64,000 nt of DNA. Source: Bosea sp. 124 (GTDB taxonomy: Bacteria > Pseudomonadota > Alphaproteobacteria > Rhizobiales > Beijerinckiaceae). Under the pieces are notes generated by a model. It was not told the DNA's origin. It did not search any database and saw nothing but the letters and a program-made list of their open reading frames with translations. The position numbers were made by a program, and so were the translations under genes. Below, piece by piece: positions 9,822 to 18,684 of the stretch. Where the stretch lies: NCBI RefSeq assembly GCF_003046175.1, contig NZ_PZZM01000001.1, positions 2,869,001-2,933,000 on the forward strand, in the 5' to 3' direction. Each line of letters opens with the position of its first letter. The stretch's first letter is position 1.

Positions 9822-11063
9822 GTGCTGGTCCAGATCGGGACGCTCATCGCCGCAACCAGCCTGGTGCAGCTCGCCAACGGCTTCTTCAACACCTTCCTGT
9901 CGCTGCGACTGACCACCGAGAATTTCGGACCGACGGCGACGGGCATCGTTCTCAGCGCCTACTTCGTCGGCTTCACCATCGGGGCCGTCGGCTGCGGCAA
10001 CGTGATCCAGCGCATCGGCCATATCCGCGCCTATGCGGCCTTTGCCGGGCTCGTCGTCGTCGGCGTCGCGCTGATGCCGCTCTTCGTCTCGCCCGCCGCC
10101 TGGATCGCCTGCCGCATGGCGATGGGCGTCGGCTGCGTCGGCCTGTTCATCACGACCGAGAGCTGGCTCAACGCCAAGGCCGAGCCCAGCCAGCGCGGCC
10201 GCGTCTTCTCGACCTATATGGTCGGCACCTTCCTGGCGCTGGCAGTCGGGCAGCTCGTCATCGCCAGGCTCGCCATCGAATCGGCCGCGGCGTTCCATGT
10301 CGTCGGCGCGCTCTTCGCGCTGGCGCTGGTGATGGTCTGCACGACGCGCGCCGAGGCGCCGAGCCTCGTCTCCGACGCCGGCGCGCTGCGCTATGGCGAG
10401 CTGACGCGGCATGCGCCGGTGGCGGTCGCCGGCTGCGTCGTCAGCGGCGTCATCAGCAGTGCATTCTATGCGCTGGTTCCGGCCTGGATGCTGAGCAACG
10501 GCATCCAGCAAGGGACGATCGCGCTGTTCATGTTGGTCGCGGTGCTCGGCGGGCTGGCGCTGCAGGTGCCGGTCGGGCGCCTGTCGGACCGGAACGATCG
10601 CCGGCTGGTGCTGGCGGGGCTCGCGGTCGGTTTCGCCGCGGCCGCCGTGCTGCTGGTGCTGCTGCCGGCGCGGTTGGCCGCGGTCCTGCCGGTCGCGGCC
10701 CTGCTCGGCGGCTTCATGTCGACGCTCTATCCGGTCTGCGTCGCGCATGCCTTCGACCGGATGCCGTCCGACCGCGTGGTCGCCGTCGCCGGCAGGCTGA
10801 TCCTGGTCAGCGGCTTCGGCTCGGCGCTGGGGCCGATTCTCGGCGCGGCCATCATGGCGCGCTTCGACATCAACGGCCTGCTCTATTTCATGGCGCTGAT
10901 GACGCTGCTGCTGGCGGCCATCGCCGGCCTGCGAATCCGGGTGCGGCAGGCGGCGGAGCGGGTCGAGCGCCCCTTCGACATCATTGACCCGATGACGGCG
11001 CCGATCTCGCAGGAGCCGGAGGCGACCGCGGAGGACGGAACCCCGCGGCCGGCAGTCGCGTGA
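9822..11063 (+). CDS. MFS transporter, YcaD-like
   Basis: 413 aa from GTG 9822, preceded by a perfect AGGAGG at 9810-9815 with 6-nt spacing; the upstream in-frame ATG at 9777 lacks this and adds a non-membrane Arg-rich tail. Twelve membrane helices. The N-terminal NGFFNTFLSLRL and ITTESWLNAKAEPSQRGRVF segments are typical of the YcaD/putative sugar or amino-acid MFS group. The last 40 residues are hydrophilic and acidic. It ends three bases before the convergent phbB stop. Substrate unknown. Confidence 0.88.
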   Translation: MLVQIGTLIAATSLVQLANGFFNTFLSLRLTTENFGPTATGIVLSAYFVGFTIGAVGCGNVIQRIGHIRAYAAFAGLVVVGVALMPLFVSPAAWIACRMAMGVGCVGLFITTESWLNAKAEPSQRGRVFSTYMVGTFLALAVGQLVIARLAIESAAAFHVVGALFALALVMVCTTRAEAPSLVSDAGALRYGELTRHAPVAVAGCVVSGVISSAFYALVPAWMLSNGIQQGTIALFMLVAVLGGLALQVPVGRLSDRNDRRLVLAGLAVGFAAAAVLLVLLPARLAAVLPVAALLGGFMSTLYPVCVAHAFDRMPSDRVVAVAGRLILVSGFGSALGPILGAAIMARFDINGLLYFMALMTLLLAAIAGLRIRVRQAAERVERPFDIIDPMTAPISQEPEATAEDGTPRPAVA

Positions 11064-11066
11064 CGA

Positions 11067-11789
11067 TCAGGCCATGTACTGGCCGCCATTGACCGCGAAG
11101 GTTGCCCCCGTTGCGAACGCCCCCTGCTCAGAGGCGAGGAAAACCACCATCGCGGCGATCTCCTCAGGCTTGCCGAGGCGTCCCACCGGGATGCCGGCGA
11201 CGACGCGCTTGAGCGCCTCTTCCGGCATGGCCGCGACCATGTCGGTGCCGATATAACCCGGCGTGATCGCGTTGACCGTGATACCCTTGTTGGCGTTCTC
11301 CTGAGCCAGCGCCTTGACGAAACCGATGTCGCCGGCCTTGGCGGCGGAGTAGTTGACCTGGCCCATCTGGCCCTTCTGGCCGTTGATCGAGGAGATCACG
11401 ATGATGCGGCCGAAGGTGCGGGCGCGCATGCCCTCGATCACCGGCCGCGTCATGTTGAACAGCGAATCGAGATTGGTGCGGATGACGTCCGACCAATGCT
11501 CCTTGGTCATCTTGTGGAAGAAGCCGTCGCGGGTGATGCCGGCATTGTTGACGAGAATGTCGATCGGCCCGAGTTCGGCCTCGACCTTGGCGATCCCGGC
11601 TGCGCAGGCGTCGTAATCGCCGACATCCCATTTGAACACCGGAATGCCGGTTTCGGCCTGGAACTTGGCAGCGGCCTCGTCATTGCCGGCATAGCTGGCC
11701 GCAACCTTGTGGCCGGCCTCCTGCAGGGCCCGGCTGATTGCCGCCCCGATGCCGCGCGTTCCCCCCGTGACCAGTGCCACCTTCGTCAT
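11067..11789 (-). CDS. phbB: Acetoacetyl-CoA reductase (PHB synthesis)
   Basis: 240 aa short-chain dehydrogenase. It has the TGGTRGIG cofactor loop, NNAG, catalytic Ser in VISSINGQ and the YSAAK (Tyr-x3-Lys) pair. The segment GQMGQVNYSAAKAG and the C-terminal FAVNGGQYMA are typical of PhbB/PhaB, which reduces acetoacetyl-CoA with NADPH to (R)-3-hydroxybutyryl-CoA for polyhydroxybutyrate. It is the last gene of the minus-strand cluster phbA-DUF1737-phbB, with a 138-bp gap after the DUF1737 gene that contains a dispersed repeat. The polymer synthase gene is not in this window. Confidence 0.96.
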   Translation of the reverse strand: MTKVALVTGGTRGIGAAISRALQEAGHKVAASYAGNDEAAAKFQAETGIPVFKWDVGDYDACAAGIAKVEAELGPIDILVNNAGITRDGFFHKMTKEHWSDVIRTNLDSLFNMTRPVIEGMRARTFGRIIVISSINGQKGQMGQVNYSAAKAGDIGFVKALAQENANKGITVNAITPGYIGTDMVAAMPEEALKRVVAGIPVGRLGKPEEIAAMVVFLASEQGAFATGATFAVNGGQYMA

Positions 11790-11824
11790 GTTTCGTCCCT
11801 CCTCATGGCGGCGTTAGCGCCGCG

Positions 11825-11880
11825 CTTTGGCACCGGACCGAAAAATGGAGTGCACTTTTCGGAGAAATCCGATGCGATTG
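11825..11880. repeat. Dispersed palindromic repeat with CACCGGACCGAAAA
   Basis: CACCGGACCGAAAA and CTTTTCGGAGAAATCCGATG flank a short centre and form an imperfect hairpin between phbB and the DUF1737 gene. Sequences of this kind recur in Rhizobiales intergenic DNA (from memory, not searched). Confidence 0.5.
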
Positions 11881-11927
11881 CAAAGTGATAGATCGCCGTT
11901 GCCGCGTCCGGACGGCCGCGTGGCAAT

Positions 11928-12143
11928 CTATTGTTCCGACAGCTTCAGATCGGGCGTGTAGGGCCCGTCGATGTCCTTGATGATGGCCTGGCCGCAGATG
12001 ACGCGGCCCGCGGCCGCGTCGAAGGCAAGGGTCGGGTGGCCGTACAAAACCCAGCCCTGGCTCAGGGCCGCCGAGACCCGATGGCAGAAGGAGGCGTCAT
12101 CGGGGCCGGTCAAATAGCGGTAGAGCGTCGTCTGACGCGCCAT
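11928..12143 (-). CDS. DUF1737 domain protein between phbA and phbB
   Basis: 71 aa from ATG 12143. The whole protein is one DUF1737 domain: LYRYLTGPDDASFCHRVS, WVLYGHPTLAFD and VICGQAIIKD are its conserved blocks. No enzyme activity is known for the family. It starts 7 bp after the phbA stop, which implies an operon with phbA and possibly phbB. A link with PHB metabolism is suggested by position only. No signal peptide or membrane segment is present, so it is probably cytosolic. Confidence 0.85.
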   Translation of the reverse strand: MARQTTLYRYLTGPDDASFCHRVSAALSQGWVLYGHPTLAFDAAAGRVICGQAIIKDIDGPYTPDLKLSEQ

Positions 12144-12150
12144 GCCGGTC

Positions 12151-13329
12151 TCAGCGCTCCAGCGCCATGGCGACACCCATGCCGCCGCCGATGCAGAGCG
12201 TGGCGAGGCCCTTCTTGGCGTCGCGCTTGCCCATTTCGTGCAGCAGCGTCACCAGAACGCGCGCGCCGGACGCGCCGATCGGATGGCCGATCGCGATCGC
12301 GCCGCCATTGACGTTGACGATGCCGGGGTTCCAGCCGAGGTCCTTGTTGACCGCCAGCGCCTGCGCGGCGAAGGCCTCGTTGGCCTCGACGAGGTCGAGA
12401 TCGGCAATCTTCCAGCCGGCCTTCTCCAGCGCCTTGCGCGTCGCGGGAATGGGCCCCGAGCCCATGATCGCCGGGTCGACGCCGGCGGTGGCCCAGGAGG
12501 CGATGCGGGCGAGCGGCGTCAGGCCACGCTTCGCGGCCTCCTTGGCGGTCATCACGACCAGCGCCGCGGCGCCGTCATTGATGCCCGAGGCGTTGCCGGC
12601 CGTCACCGTGCCGTCCTTCGAGAAGGCCGGGCGCAGCTTGGCCATGGCCTCGACCGTCGCGCCATGGCGGGGATATTCGTCAGTGTCGACGACGATGTCG
12701 CCCTTGCGGGTCGAGACGGTGAAGGGGACGATCTCGTCCTTGAAGCGCCCGGCCTTCTGGGCGGCCTCGGCCTTGTTCTGCGAACCGACGGCGAAAGCGT
12801 CCTGCTCCTCGCGGCTGATCTGCCATTTGGTCGCGACGTTCTCAGCGGTCGTGCCCATGTGGTAGCCGTGGAAGGCATCCCAGAGGCCATCCTTGATCAT
12901 CGTGTCGATGAACTTCAGGTCACCCATCTTGGTGCCGTTGCGCAGATGCGCAGCATGCTGCGACATCGACATCGATTCCTGGCCGCCGGCGACGATGATG
13001 TCGGCATCGCCATTGGCGATCTGCTGCAGACCGATGGCGACGGTGCGCAGGCCGGAGCCGCAGAGCTGGTTCAGGCCCCAGGCGGTCGCCTCCTGGGGGA
13101 TGCCGGCCGCCATCGCGGCCTGGCGGGCGGGGTTCTGGCCGTGACCGGCGGTCAGGATCTGGCCCATGATGACCTCGTCGACCTCGCCGGCCTCGACCTT
13201 GGCGCGGACCAGCGCCTCCTTGATCGCGGCGGCGCCCAGTTCATGGGCGGGGGTGTTGGCGAAGGCGCCGTTGAAGGCGCCGACCGCCGTGCGCGCCGCG
13301 CTGACGATCACGATATCCGTATCGGCCAT
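12151..13329 (-). CDS. phbA: Acetyl-CoA C-acetyltransferase (beta-ketothiolase)
   Basis: 392 aa thiolase. It condenses two acetyl-CoA to acetoacetyl-CoA, the first PHB step, as a cytosolic tetramer. The acyl-accepting Cys is in [10 protein letters not shown] (near residue 88), the HPIGASG His is near 348, and the second Cys lies in TLCIGGGMG near 378. Length is exactly that of PhbA/AtoB. First gene of the minus-strand cluster, divergent from phaR across a 315-bp region. Confidence 0.97.
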   Translation of the reverse strand: MADTDIVIVSAARTAVGAFNGAFANTPAHELGAAAIKEALVRAKVEAGEVDEVIMGQILTAGHGQNPARQAAMAAGIPQEATAWGLNQLCGSGLRTVAIGLQQIANGDADIIVAGGQESMSMSQHAAHLRNGTKMGDLKFIDTMIKDGLWDAFHGYHMGTTAENVATKWQISREEQDAFAVGSQNKAEAAQKAGRFKDEIVPFTVSTRKGDIVVDTDEYPRHGATVEAMAKLRPAFSKDGTVTAGNASGINDGAAALVVMTAKEAAKRGLTPLARIASWATAGVDPAIMGSGPIPATRKALEKAGWKIADLDLVEANEAFAAQALAVNKDLGWNPGIVNVNGGAIAIGHPIGASGARVLVTLLHEMGKRDAKKGLATLCIGGGMGVAMALER

Positions 13330-13644
13330 GGGGGAAATCCTCGCTGTTGCCGCGACGGCCGGATCCGCGCCGGACGTCTTGTTCGAGGGGCACCTTCGAA
13401 GCCCGTCGCCCCGCCGTCAAGTGAGCCGAAAGAGATGGCTGCGTCGCCGGGGGCAAGGAGAGCAAATTTGAGTTGCCGCAAAGACGGGCAATCGCCGTCA
13501 TGCTTTAGTCTCGTTTTTGCGCTGCGCGCTCAAAAAACTTGCGACGGGCTGCCGAGCGGCTACCATCGCTGTCGGGAAGACCGTCAGCCCGGCCGTCGCG
13601 CGATCTTCGCGGGAGGGTACGGGCCAACGTGATGCAGGATTCTG
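13330..13644. promoter_or_regulatory. Divergent phbA/phaR control region
   Basis: No gene is seen here. The stretch separates the phbA start (minus) and the phaR start (plus) and must hold both promoters. A plausible phaR promoter is TTGCGA, 16 nt, TACCAT around 13540-13567. TTTTTGCGCTGCGCGC near 13513 resembles the GC-rich TGC-type sites described for PhaR proteins, but a real operator cannot be fixed by eye. Confidence 0.4.
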
Positions 13645-14241
13645 ATGGCCAGCGACAAAGAACCGACCGTCATCAAGAAGTACGCCAATCGCCGTCTCTA
13701 CCACACGGGCACGAGTTCCTATGTGACACTGGAGGATCTGGCCGGCCTCGTCCGCGGCGGCGAGGATTTCGTTGTCTACGACGCGAAGTCGGGTGAAGAC
13801 ATCACCCGCTCGGTGCTGGCGCAGATCATCTTCGACGAGGAGGCCAAGGACGGGCAGAACCTGCTGCCGATCGCCTTCCTGCGCCAGCTCATCCGCTTCT
13901 ATGGCGACAGCATGCAGGCCCTGGTGCCGCGCTATCTCGAATTCTCGATGGACAACCTGACCAAGGACCAGGGTCAGTTCCGCGAGCAGATGGCGAAGAC
14001 CTTCGCGGGCAGCGCCTTCGGCGGCGGGGCACTGGATGCGATCCAGGCGCAGACGCGGGCCAACATGACGATGTTCACCGATGCCTTCCGGATGTTCAAC
14101 CCCTTCGCCGCGGCGGCTGCCGCGAAGGCGCAGGAGGAGAACGCGGCCGGTGGCGCGGCCAAGGGCGACGATCTCGGCGATCTCAAGCGCGAGCTGAGCG
14201 AGATGCGCGACCGGCTGGACAAGCTGTCGAAGGCGAAGTGA
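13645..14241 (+). CDS. phaR: PHB synthesis repressor PhaR
   Basis: 198 aa; AGGA lies a few bases before the ATG. The N-terminal 60 residues form the PHB/PHA accumulation regulator DNA-binding domain (IKKYANRRLYHTGTSSYVTLEDL), followed by the second conserved domain (LPIAFLRQLIRFYGDSMQ) and an Ala-rich tail with a short Lys/Asp helix. PhaR represses phasin and PHB genes and is released by binding nascent polymer. Its position divergent from phbA fits local control. Confidence 0.95.
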   Translation: MASDKEPTVIKKYANRRLYHTGTSSYVTLEDLAGLVRGGEDFVVYDAKSGEDITRSVLAQIIFDEEAKDGQNLLPIAFLRQLIRFYGDSMQALVPRYLEFSMDNLTKDQGQFREQMAKTFAGSAFGGGALDAIQAQTRANMTMFTDAFRMFNPFAAAAAAKAQEENAAGGAAKGDDLGDLKRELSEMRDRLDKLSKAK

Positions 14242-14257
14242 GGGCGGCGGCCAGCTT

Positions 14258-15949
14258 CTAGCCGGCGGCGACGACTCTGGCCTTCGCGCCCGTCGCCGGC
14301 CACAGCTCCGCCTTCCCCAGCAGGTGCCCCTGGAGATAGGTGACGCCCCAATCGGCGAGCATCGTCGCCTGGAGTTCGTCATCGACCCATTCGGCGACGG
14401 TCTCGACGTCGAGATGGCGCGCGAGGTCGATCAGGGTGCGCACATAGAAGCGGTCGTCGGTCGAGCGACGCAGGTTCTGCGTGAAGGTGCCGTCGATCTT
14501 CAGCACGTCGATCGGGAAGGCGCGCAGGTGCCGCAGCGAGGTGTGGCCCGCGCCGAAATCGTCGATCGCGATGCGCGCGCCGCGACTCTTGATCTGCCCG
14601 AGCAGCTTGGCGACCCGGGCGGGATTGTCGATCGTCGCAGTCTCGGTGACCTCCACGATCAGGCGCTCGGCGATGCCGCGCGCCGCGCTGGTGCAGGCGA
14701 GGAAAGCGTCCAGCCATTCCGGATCGGCGAGCGAGCGTGGCGAGACATTGATCGAGAGCGTCATTGCGGGCTGGCTGGCCAGCAGCTCGACCGCGAGTTC
14801 GAGCACGCGATGGTCGAAGAGCCGCACGAGACCGCGCCGCTCGAGCATCGGAATCAGCTCAGCCGTCGCGAAGAAAGCCCCTTCCTTGCCGAGCCCGACC
14901 CGCAGCAGAGCCTCATGGAAGCGGACCTCGCGCGACTTGGCCGCGACGATCGGCTGCAGCGCGAGCTCGATGCGTCTCTCGTTGAGTGCGGCCAGAGCGC
15001 GGACATCGAAGCCGGTGTGGCTGTCGAGCGGCTCGCGGCTCTCCTGCCGGCGGGCGATCACGGCGGCGTCGGCGGAGCCGGCCTTGGCGCCGGACAGCGC
15101 ATTCTCGGCGGCTGAAAGCAGCGTGCCGGCATGGCTCGAAAGATCGGGCGCGACAGCGGCGCCGACGCGCAGCCGCACCAGGGCGATGCCGCGCGCGGTC
15201 TCGATCGCGGCCTGTGCCACCGCCTTGCTGAAGCGGCGTGCCGCGGCCTCGACCTGGCTATGCGGGCAGCCGGTCAGCAGGATGGCGAAGCGGTTGCCGG
15301 AGTAACGCACGAGATGGTCGCGCCGGCGGGTCACCGAGCGCAGCCTGTCCTGCACCACGCCGATGATCTCGTCGGTCGCCTCGTGGCCGAAATCATCGTT
15401 CAGCCTGGCGAGTTCGTCGATCGCCGCGACCAGCACGACGATGGGGCGCTCGGCCGGGAGATGCTCGGAGAGCGCGGAGGCGATGCGTTCGAGCAGGGCG
15501 GACCGATCGCCCAGTTCCCCGGTCTGCGCGACGAGTTCGTCCGGTCGCACCGGGCGCTCCAGCCTGAGCATGCCGCGCGCGCAGGCCGGGCGCCCATCGG
15601 TGCCGGCGAACCAGCGGCCGGCATCCTCGACCCACATCCGGCGGCCGGCGAGATCGGCGGCGTAGCGCGTGCGATAGATCACGCCCTCGCCCTGGTCGTG
15701 GCCGCTTGAGGAGAACACGGCATCGTAGCGGCTGCGGCCGCTGCCCGGCTCGACCAGCCCGGCAAAGCCGAGCCCGCGGGCGAGCGCACCCTGGGGAATC
15801 GGCCCCAGCACGTCGCCGGCATTCGGGCCCCAGGTGAGGGCATCGCTCTGGATGTCCCAGCTGTAGACGACCTCGCCGATCGAGGAGAGCAGGTTGCGCG
15901 GATCCACGCGGCCGTCGTCACGAGAATTGAAGATCGACGGCACGGGCAT
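14258..15949 (-). CDS. Degenerate GGDEF plus intact EAL domain protein (c-di-GMP phosphodiesterase)
   Basis: 563 aa from ATG 15949. Residues 15-115 look like a PAS-type sensor (YSWDIQSDALTWG), about 150-295 a GGDEF-like domain in which the signature is SGNRF, so cyclase activity is unlikely, and about 320-555 an EAL domain. The EAL catalytic residues are visible: EALL, SINVSP, EVTET, DDFGAGHTS, LKIDGTF, and the late Glu in VAEWV. It should therefore hydrolyse cyclic di-GMP, with the broken GGDEF acting as a regulatory GTP site, as in known examples. No membrane segment after the chosen start. Converges with phaR, 16 bp apart. Confidence 0.88.
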   Translation of the reverse strand: MPVPSIFNSRDDGRVDPRNLLSSIGEVVYSWDIQSDALTWGPNAGDVLGPIPQGALARGLGFAGLVEPGSGRSRYDAVFSSSGHDQGEGVIYRTRYAADLAGRRMWVEDAGRWFAGTDGRPACARGMLRLERPVRPDELVAQTGELGDRSALLERIASALSEHLPAERPIVVLVAAIDELARLNDDFGHEATDEIIGVVQDRLRSVTRRRDHLVRYSGNRFAILLTGCPHSQVEAAARRFSKAVAQAAIETARGIALVRLRVGAAVAPDLSSHAGTLLSAAENALSGAKAGSADAAVIARRQESREPLDSHTGFDVRALAALNERRIELALQPIVAAKSREVRFHEALLRVGLGKEGAFFATAELIPMLERRGLVRLFDHRVLELAVELLASQPAMTLSINVSPRSLADPEWLDAFLACTSAARGIAERLIVEVTETATIDNPARVAKLLGQIKSRGARIAIDDFGAGHTSLRHLRAFPIDVLKIDGTFTQNLRRSTDDRFYVRTLIDLARHLDVETVAEWVDDELQATMLADWGVTYLQGHLLGKAELWPATGAKARVVAAG

Positions 15950-16129
15950 CGCGAGGCGGCCTCGATGGAACAGGACGCCCGGCGGCGGGAACCGTGCCGG
16001 ACCGTCCGGTCGGGACGGATGGAAAATGTTCCGAAACGATGCAATGAGCACGCTTAATGCACCGTTAAGTCTGGCCGGCCGATTGCAACTTTGCCTTCCG
16101 ACGCTGAGTCTCGCGTCTCGGAGTGGCAC

Positions 16130-16327
16130 ATGTCGGATTCGGCATCTCGGGAGCAGGTCGGCGAGCGCGCGGCGGCGGGTTCTGCAATCCTGCTGCTGCA
16201 ACTGGCGGCGAGCCAGGCCGAGATCGGCCCCTTCGCCCGCCGCGAACGCGAGACGCCGCAGGCGGCGGCGAGGCTCTATCGCGCCGCCGCGACGCGGGTG
16301 CGCATCGGCGGGTTGATGCGCGCCTGA
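16130..16327 (+). CDS. Small protein of unknown function, 65 aa
   Basis: ATG 16130 follows GGAG at 16120-16123 with 6-nt spacing, and the frame runs to a stop followed by a strong terminator at 16393. The product is mostly one amphipathic Ala/Arg/Glu helix (GSAILLLQLAASQAEIG) with a basic C terminus. No domain recognised. It is divergent from the EAL gene. The ribosome site and terminator argue for a real gene; the lack of any known relative keeps confidence modest. Confidence 0.5.
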   Translation: MSDSASREQVGERAAAGSAILLLQLAASQAEIGPFARRERETPQAAARLYRAAATRVRIGGLMRA

Positions 16328-16392
16328 GCGTGCGGAGAACCGTCCCGGGTCAGGCCGGTGCTGGGTTTCGCGCAACACGACGTTCAGCTCAA

Positions 16393-16424
16393 AGAAAAAG
16401 CCGGCCTCGCGGCCGGCTTGTTTC
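16393..16424. terminator. Bidirectional rho-independent terminator
   Basis: 9-bp stem AAGCCGGCC / GGCCGGCTT with loop TCGC, an A tract on the left and TTGTTT on the right. It lies between the convergent 65-aa gene and rpmF and can serve both. Confidence 0.85.
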
Positions 16425-16466
16425 ATTCGCGTCCGACGCAAGGGCCCCCTCAGGACCCGGGGCGAA

Positions 16467-16652
16467 TCACGCTTCGGTCTTGGCCTTCAGCACCTGGCGA
16501 CCGCGATACATGCCCGACTTCAGGTCGACATGGTGCGGGCGGCGCAGTTCGCCGGAGTTCTTGTCTTCGATATAGGTGGGCTGCTTCAGCGCGTCGGCCG
16601 AGCGGCGCATGCCACGCTTCGACGGCGACGTTTTTCTCTTCGGAACGGCCAT
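16467..16652 (-). CDS. rpmF: 50S ribosomal protein L32
   Basis: 61 aa from ATG 16652. N-terminal [20 protein letters not shown] is the L32 signature; the body ([19 protein letters not shown]) matches alphaproteobacterial L32, a zinc-free form without the CxxC pairs. Structural protein of the large ribosomal subunit. Its transcript ends in the shared terminator. The plsX gene often seen near rpmF elsewhere is not here; mtgA lies upstream on the same strand instead. Confidence 0.97.
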   Translation of the reverse strand: MAVPKRKTSPSKRGMRRSADALKQPTYIEDKNSGELRRPHHVDLKSGMYRGRQVLKAKTEA

Positions 16653-16771
16653 GATACTCTCCATCGTGCCGCCGCTCGGAAGCGCTGCCATCAAGGCCAC
16701 GCCACCGCCACGACGACGGATCAATCTCGTGAGGCGTTGCCCATACACGCTGCGGCGATGGATGGCTAGAG

Positions 16772-16826
16772 CATTGCGCGAAAAAGTGGGAGCCGGTTTT
16801 TCGCAGGAGCAACGCTCTGAGGTGAT
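16772..16826. repeat. Dispersed repeat AGAGCATTGCGCGAAAAAGTG type
   Basis: AGAGCATTGCGCGAAAAAGT pairs imperfectly with TTTTTCGCAGGAGCAACGCTCT, a long hairpin between rpmF and mtgA. It looks like one of the dispersed Rhizobiales intergenic palindromes; copy number was not checked. Confidence 0.55.
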
Positions 16827-16868
16827 TCACTGCTGAATCGCGTTCGACGCATCATCCGGTCGAATAGG

Positions 16869-17579
16869 CTAGCCCGGCACGGCGCAATCGCCCAGCGACC
16901 CCAACTGCCCGACGCGGCGCTGGACCCGGCCTGCGGCGGCCTGCAGGCCCCGGCTCGGCCTCGCCGGGTTGCGGAGGATCGGGTTGGGCAACGCGCCGGC
17001 GAGCCGCGCTGCCTCGGCGGCGGTCAGGCGCGAGGCCGGCTTGCCGAAATAGCGCTGGGCCGCGGCTTCCGCGCCGAACAGGCCGTCGCCCCATTCGGCG
17101 ACGTTGAGATAGACCTCCATGATCCGCTGCTTCGGCCAGGCGAGGTCGATCGCCATCGCGAGCGGAATCTCCAGCGCCTTGCGAGCATAAGAGCGTCCGG
17201 GCCAGAGGAAGACGTTCTTGGCGGTCTGCATGGTCAGGGTCGAGGCGCCGCGCGAGGGGCCGTCCTCGTCCTCCAGCACCGCATTGAGCTCGATCCAATC
17301 GACGCCGCGATGGCTGCAGAAGCGCTGGTCCTCGGCGGCGATCACAGCCCGCGCAAGGGCCGGCGAGATCGCGGTGAGCGGCACCCATTGGCGCTCGACG
17401 GGCTGGAGCGTCAGCCAGCGGCCGAGCATCAGCGTCGAGGGCACGGGCACGATACGGTAGAGGACGAGGCCGAGAATCAGCGCCGCGAGCAGCGCCAGCG
17501 CAGCAAGCACGATCCAGCGCAGGGCGCGGGCCAACAGGCCCCGCCGCGTGGTCGCCCGCTCTGTCGCCATTGCTGTCAT
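16869..17579 (-). CDS. mtgA: Monofunctional peptidoglycan glycosyltransferase
   Basis: 236 aa. One membrane helix (about residues 18-43), then a GT51 domain with all motifs: AVIAAEDQRFCSHRG (catalytic Glu), GASTLTMQTAKN, ARKALEIPLA and QRIMEVYLNVAEWG. It polymerises lipid II into glycan strands at the periplasmic face without a transpeptidase domain. Start may be ATG 17579 or ATG 17570; both follow a G-rich stretch. Divergent from the farnesyl diphosphate synthase gene, about 100 bp apart. Confidence 0.95.
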   Translation of the reverse strand: MTAMATERATTRRGLLARALRWIVLAALALLAALILGLVLYRIVPVPSTLMLGRWLTLQPVERQWVPLTAISPALARAVIAAEDQRFCSHRGVDWIELNAVLEDEDGPSRGASTLTMQTAKNVFLWPGRSYARKALEIPLAMAIDLAWPKQRIMEVYLNVAEWGDGLFGAEAAAQRYFGKPASRLTAAEAARLAGALPNPILRNPARPSRGLQAAAGRVQRRVGQLGSLGDCAVPG

Positions 17580-17683
17580 CCCCCCAAGGCTTGACGGTTC
17601 GGTCCTGCTCCGGCAAGTCCCGGCCGCTCCGGCCCTGTTCCTCTCCGGAATCGGCCGCCGGTCAGCGAACGCGAGGCCCCCGC

Positions 17684-18649
17684 ATGAGTTCCGCCCCGTC
17701 TTGCGATGGTGATGCCCGCCATGGCGATGATGACCTCGCTTCGCGGCTGGCGCAAACCGCCACCGAGATCGAGACCCTGCTGGATGGGCTGCTCGTCGGC
17801 GAGGTGCGCGAGGGCGAGATCGTCCGTCCGGCCCGGCTGCTCGCCGCCATGCGCCATGGCGCGCTCGGCGGCGGCAAGAGGCTTCGGCCCTTCCTGACCG
17901 TCGAGACGGCCCGGCTGTTCGGCATAGCGGCCGGTCAGGCGCTGCGAGCGGGCGCCGCGGTCGAACTCGTCCATTGCTATTCGCTGGTGCATGACGACCT
18001 GCCGGCGATGGACGACGACGACACCCGCCGGGGCCGACCGACCGTGCACAGGGCCTATGACGAGGCGACCGCGATGCTGGCCGGCGACACGCTGCTGACG
18101 CTTGCCTTCGAGGTCCTGGCCGACCCTGCGACCCATCCCACCGGCGAGGTCCGCGCCGCCATGGTGCTGGCGCTCGCCCGCGCCTCGGGGCTCGGCGGCA
18201 TGGCCGGCGGCCAGATGCTCGACCTCGCGGCGGAGGGACGCTTCGACGATGGTGCTGCCGCAACGCTTTCCGATGCCGAGATTCGCCGTCTGCAAGCGAT
18301 GAAGACCGGCGCGCTGCTGGCGGCGAGTGTCGAGATCGGCGCGCTGCTCGGCGGAGCCTCGGTCGCCCAGCGTGGGGCGCTGGCGGCTTACGGGCGGGCG
18401 CTCGGCGCCGCCTTCCAGGTCGCCGACGACATTCTCGACGTCGAGGCGAGCCCGGAGCAGCTCGGCAAGGCCACCGCCAAGGATCAGGACAGGGGCAAGG
18501 CGACGCTGGTGCAGGCGCTGGGGCTCTCGGAGGCCAAGCGCGAGCGGGATCGTCTCAGTTCCGAGGCTGTCGCGGCGCTGGAGGGGTTCGGCGCCGAGGC
18601 CGACGTATTGCGCGCGGCGGCGCGGTTTGCGGCCGAGCGGAGGAGCTGA
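17684..18649 (+). CDS. ispA: Polyprenyl synthetase, probably farnesyl diphosphate synthase
   Basis: 321 aa from ATG 17684 with GAGG 7 nt upstream. First aspartate motif DDLPAMDDDD (DDxxxxD, the bacterial FPP synthase spacing), GKRLRP near residue 66, and second motif DDILD near 250. The enzyme adds isopentenyl units to make C15 farnesyl diphosphate for quinones, undecaprenyl carriers and hopanoids. Geranylgeranyl synthase is possible, because the chain-length residues before the first motif (HCYSLVHDD) do not settle it. Confidence 0.9.
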   Translation: MSSAPSCDGDARHGDDDLASRLAQTATEIETLLDGLLVGEVREGEIVRPARLLAAMRHGALGGGKRLRPFLTVETARLFGIAAGQALRAGAAVELVHCYSLVHDDLPAMDDDDTRRGRPTVHRAYDEATAMLAGDTLLTLAFEVLADPATHPTGEVRAAMVLALARASGLGGMAGGQMLDLAAEGRFDDGAAATLSDAEIRRLQAMKTGALLAASVEIGALLGGASVAQRGALAAYGRALGAAFQVADDILDVEASPEQLGKATAKDQDRGKATLVQALGLSEAKRERDRLSSEAVAALEGFGAEADVLRAAARFAAERRS

Positions 18650-18684
18650 GCTGAGGGGCGTGGTTCCGAGGTTCGTACTCGGCC

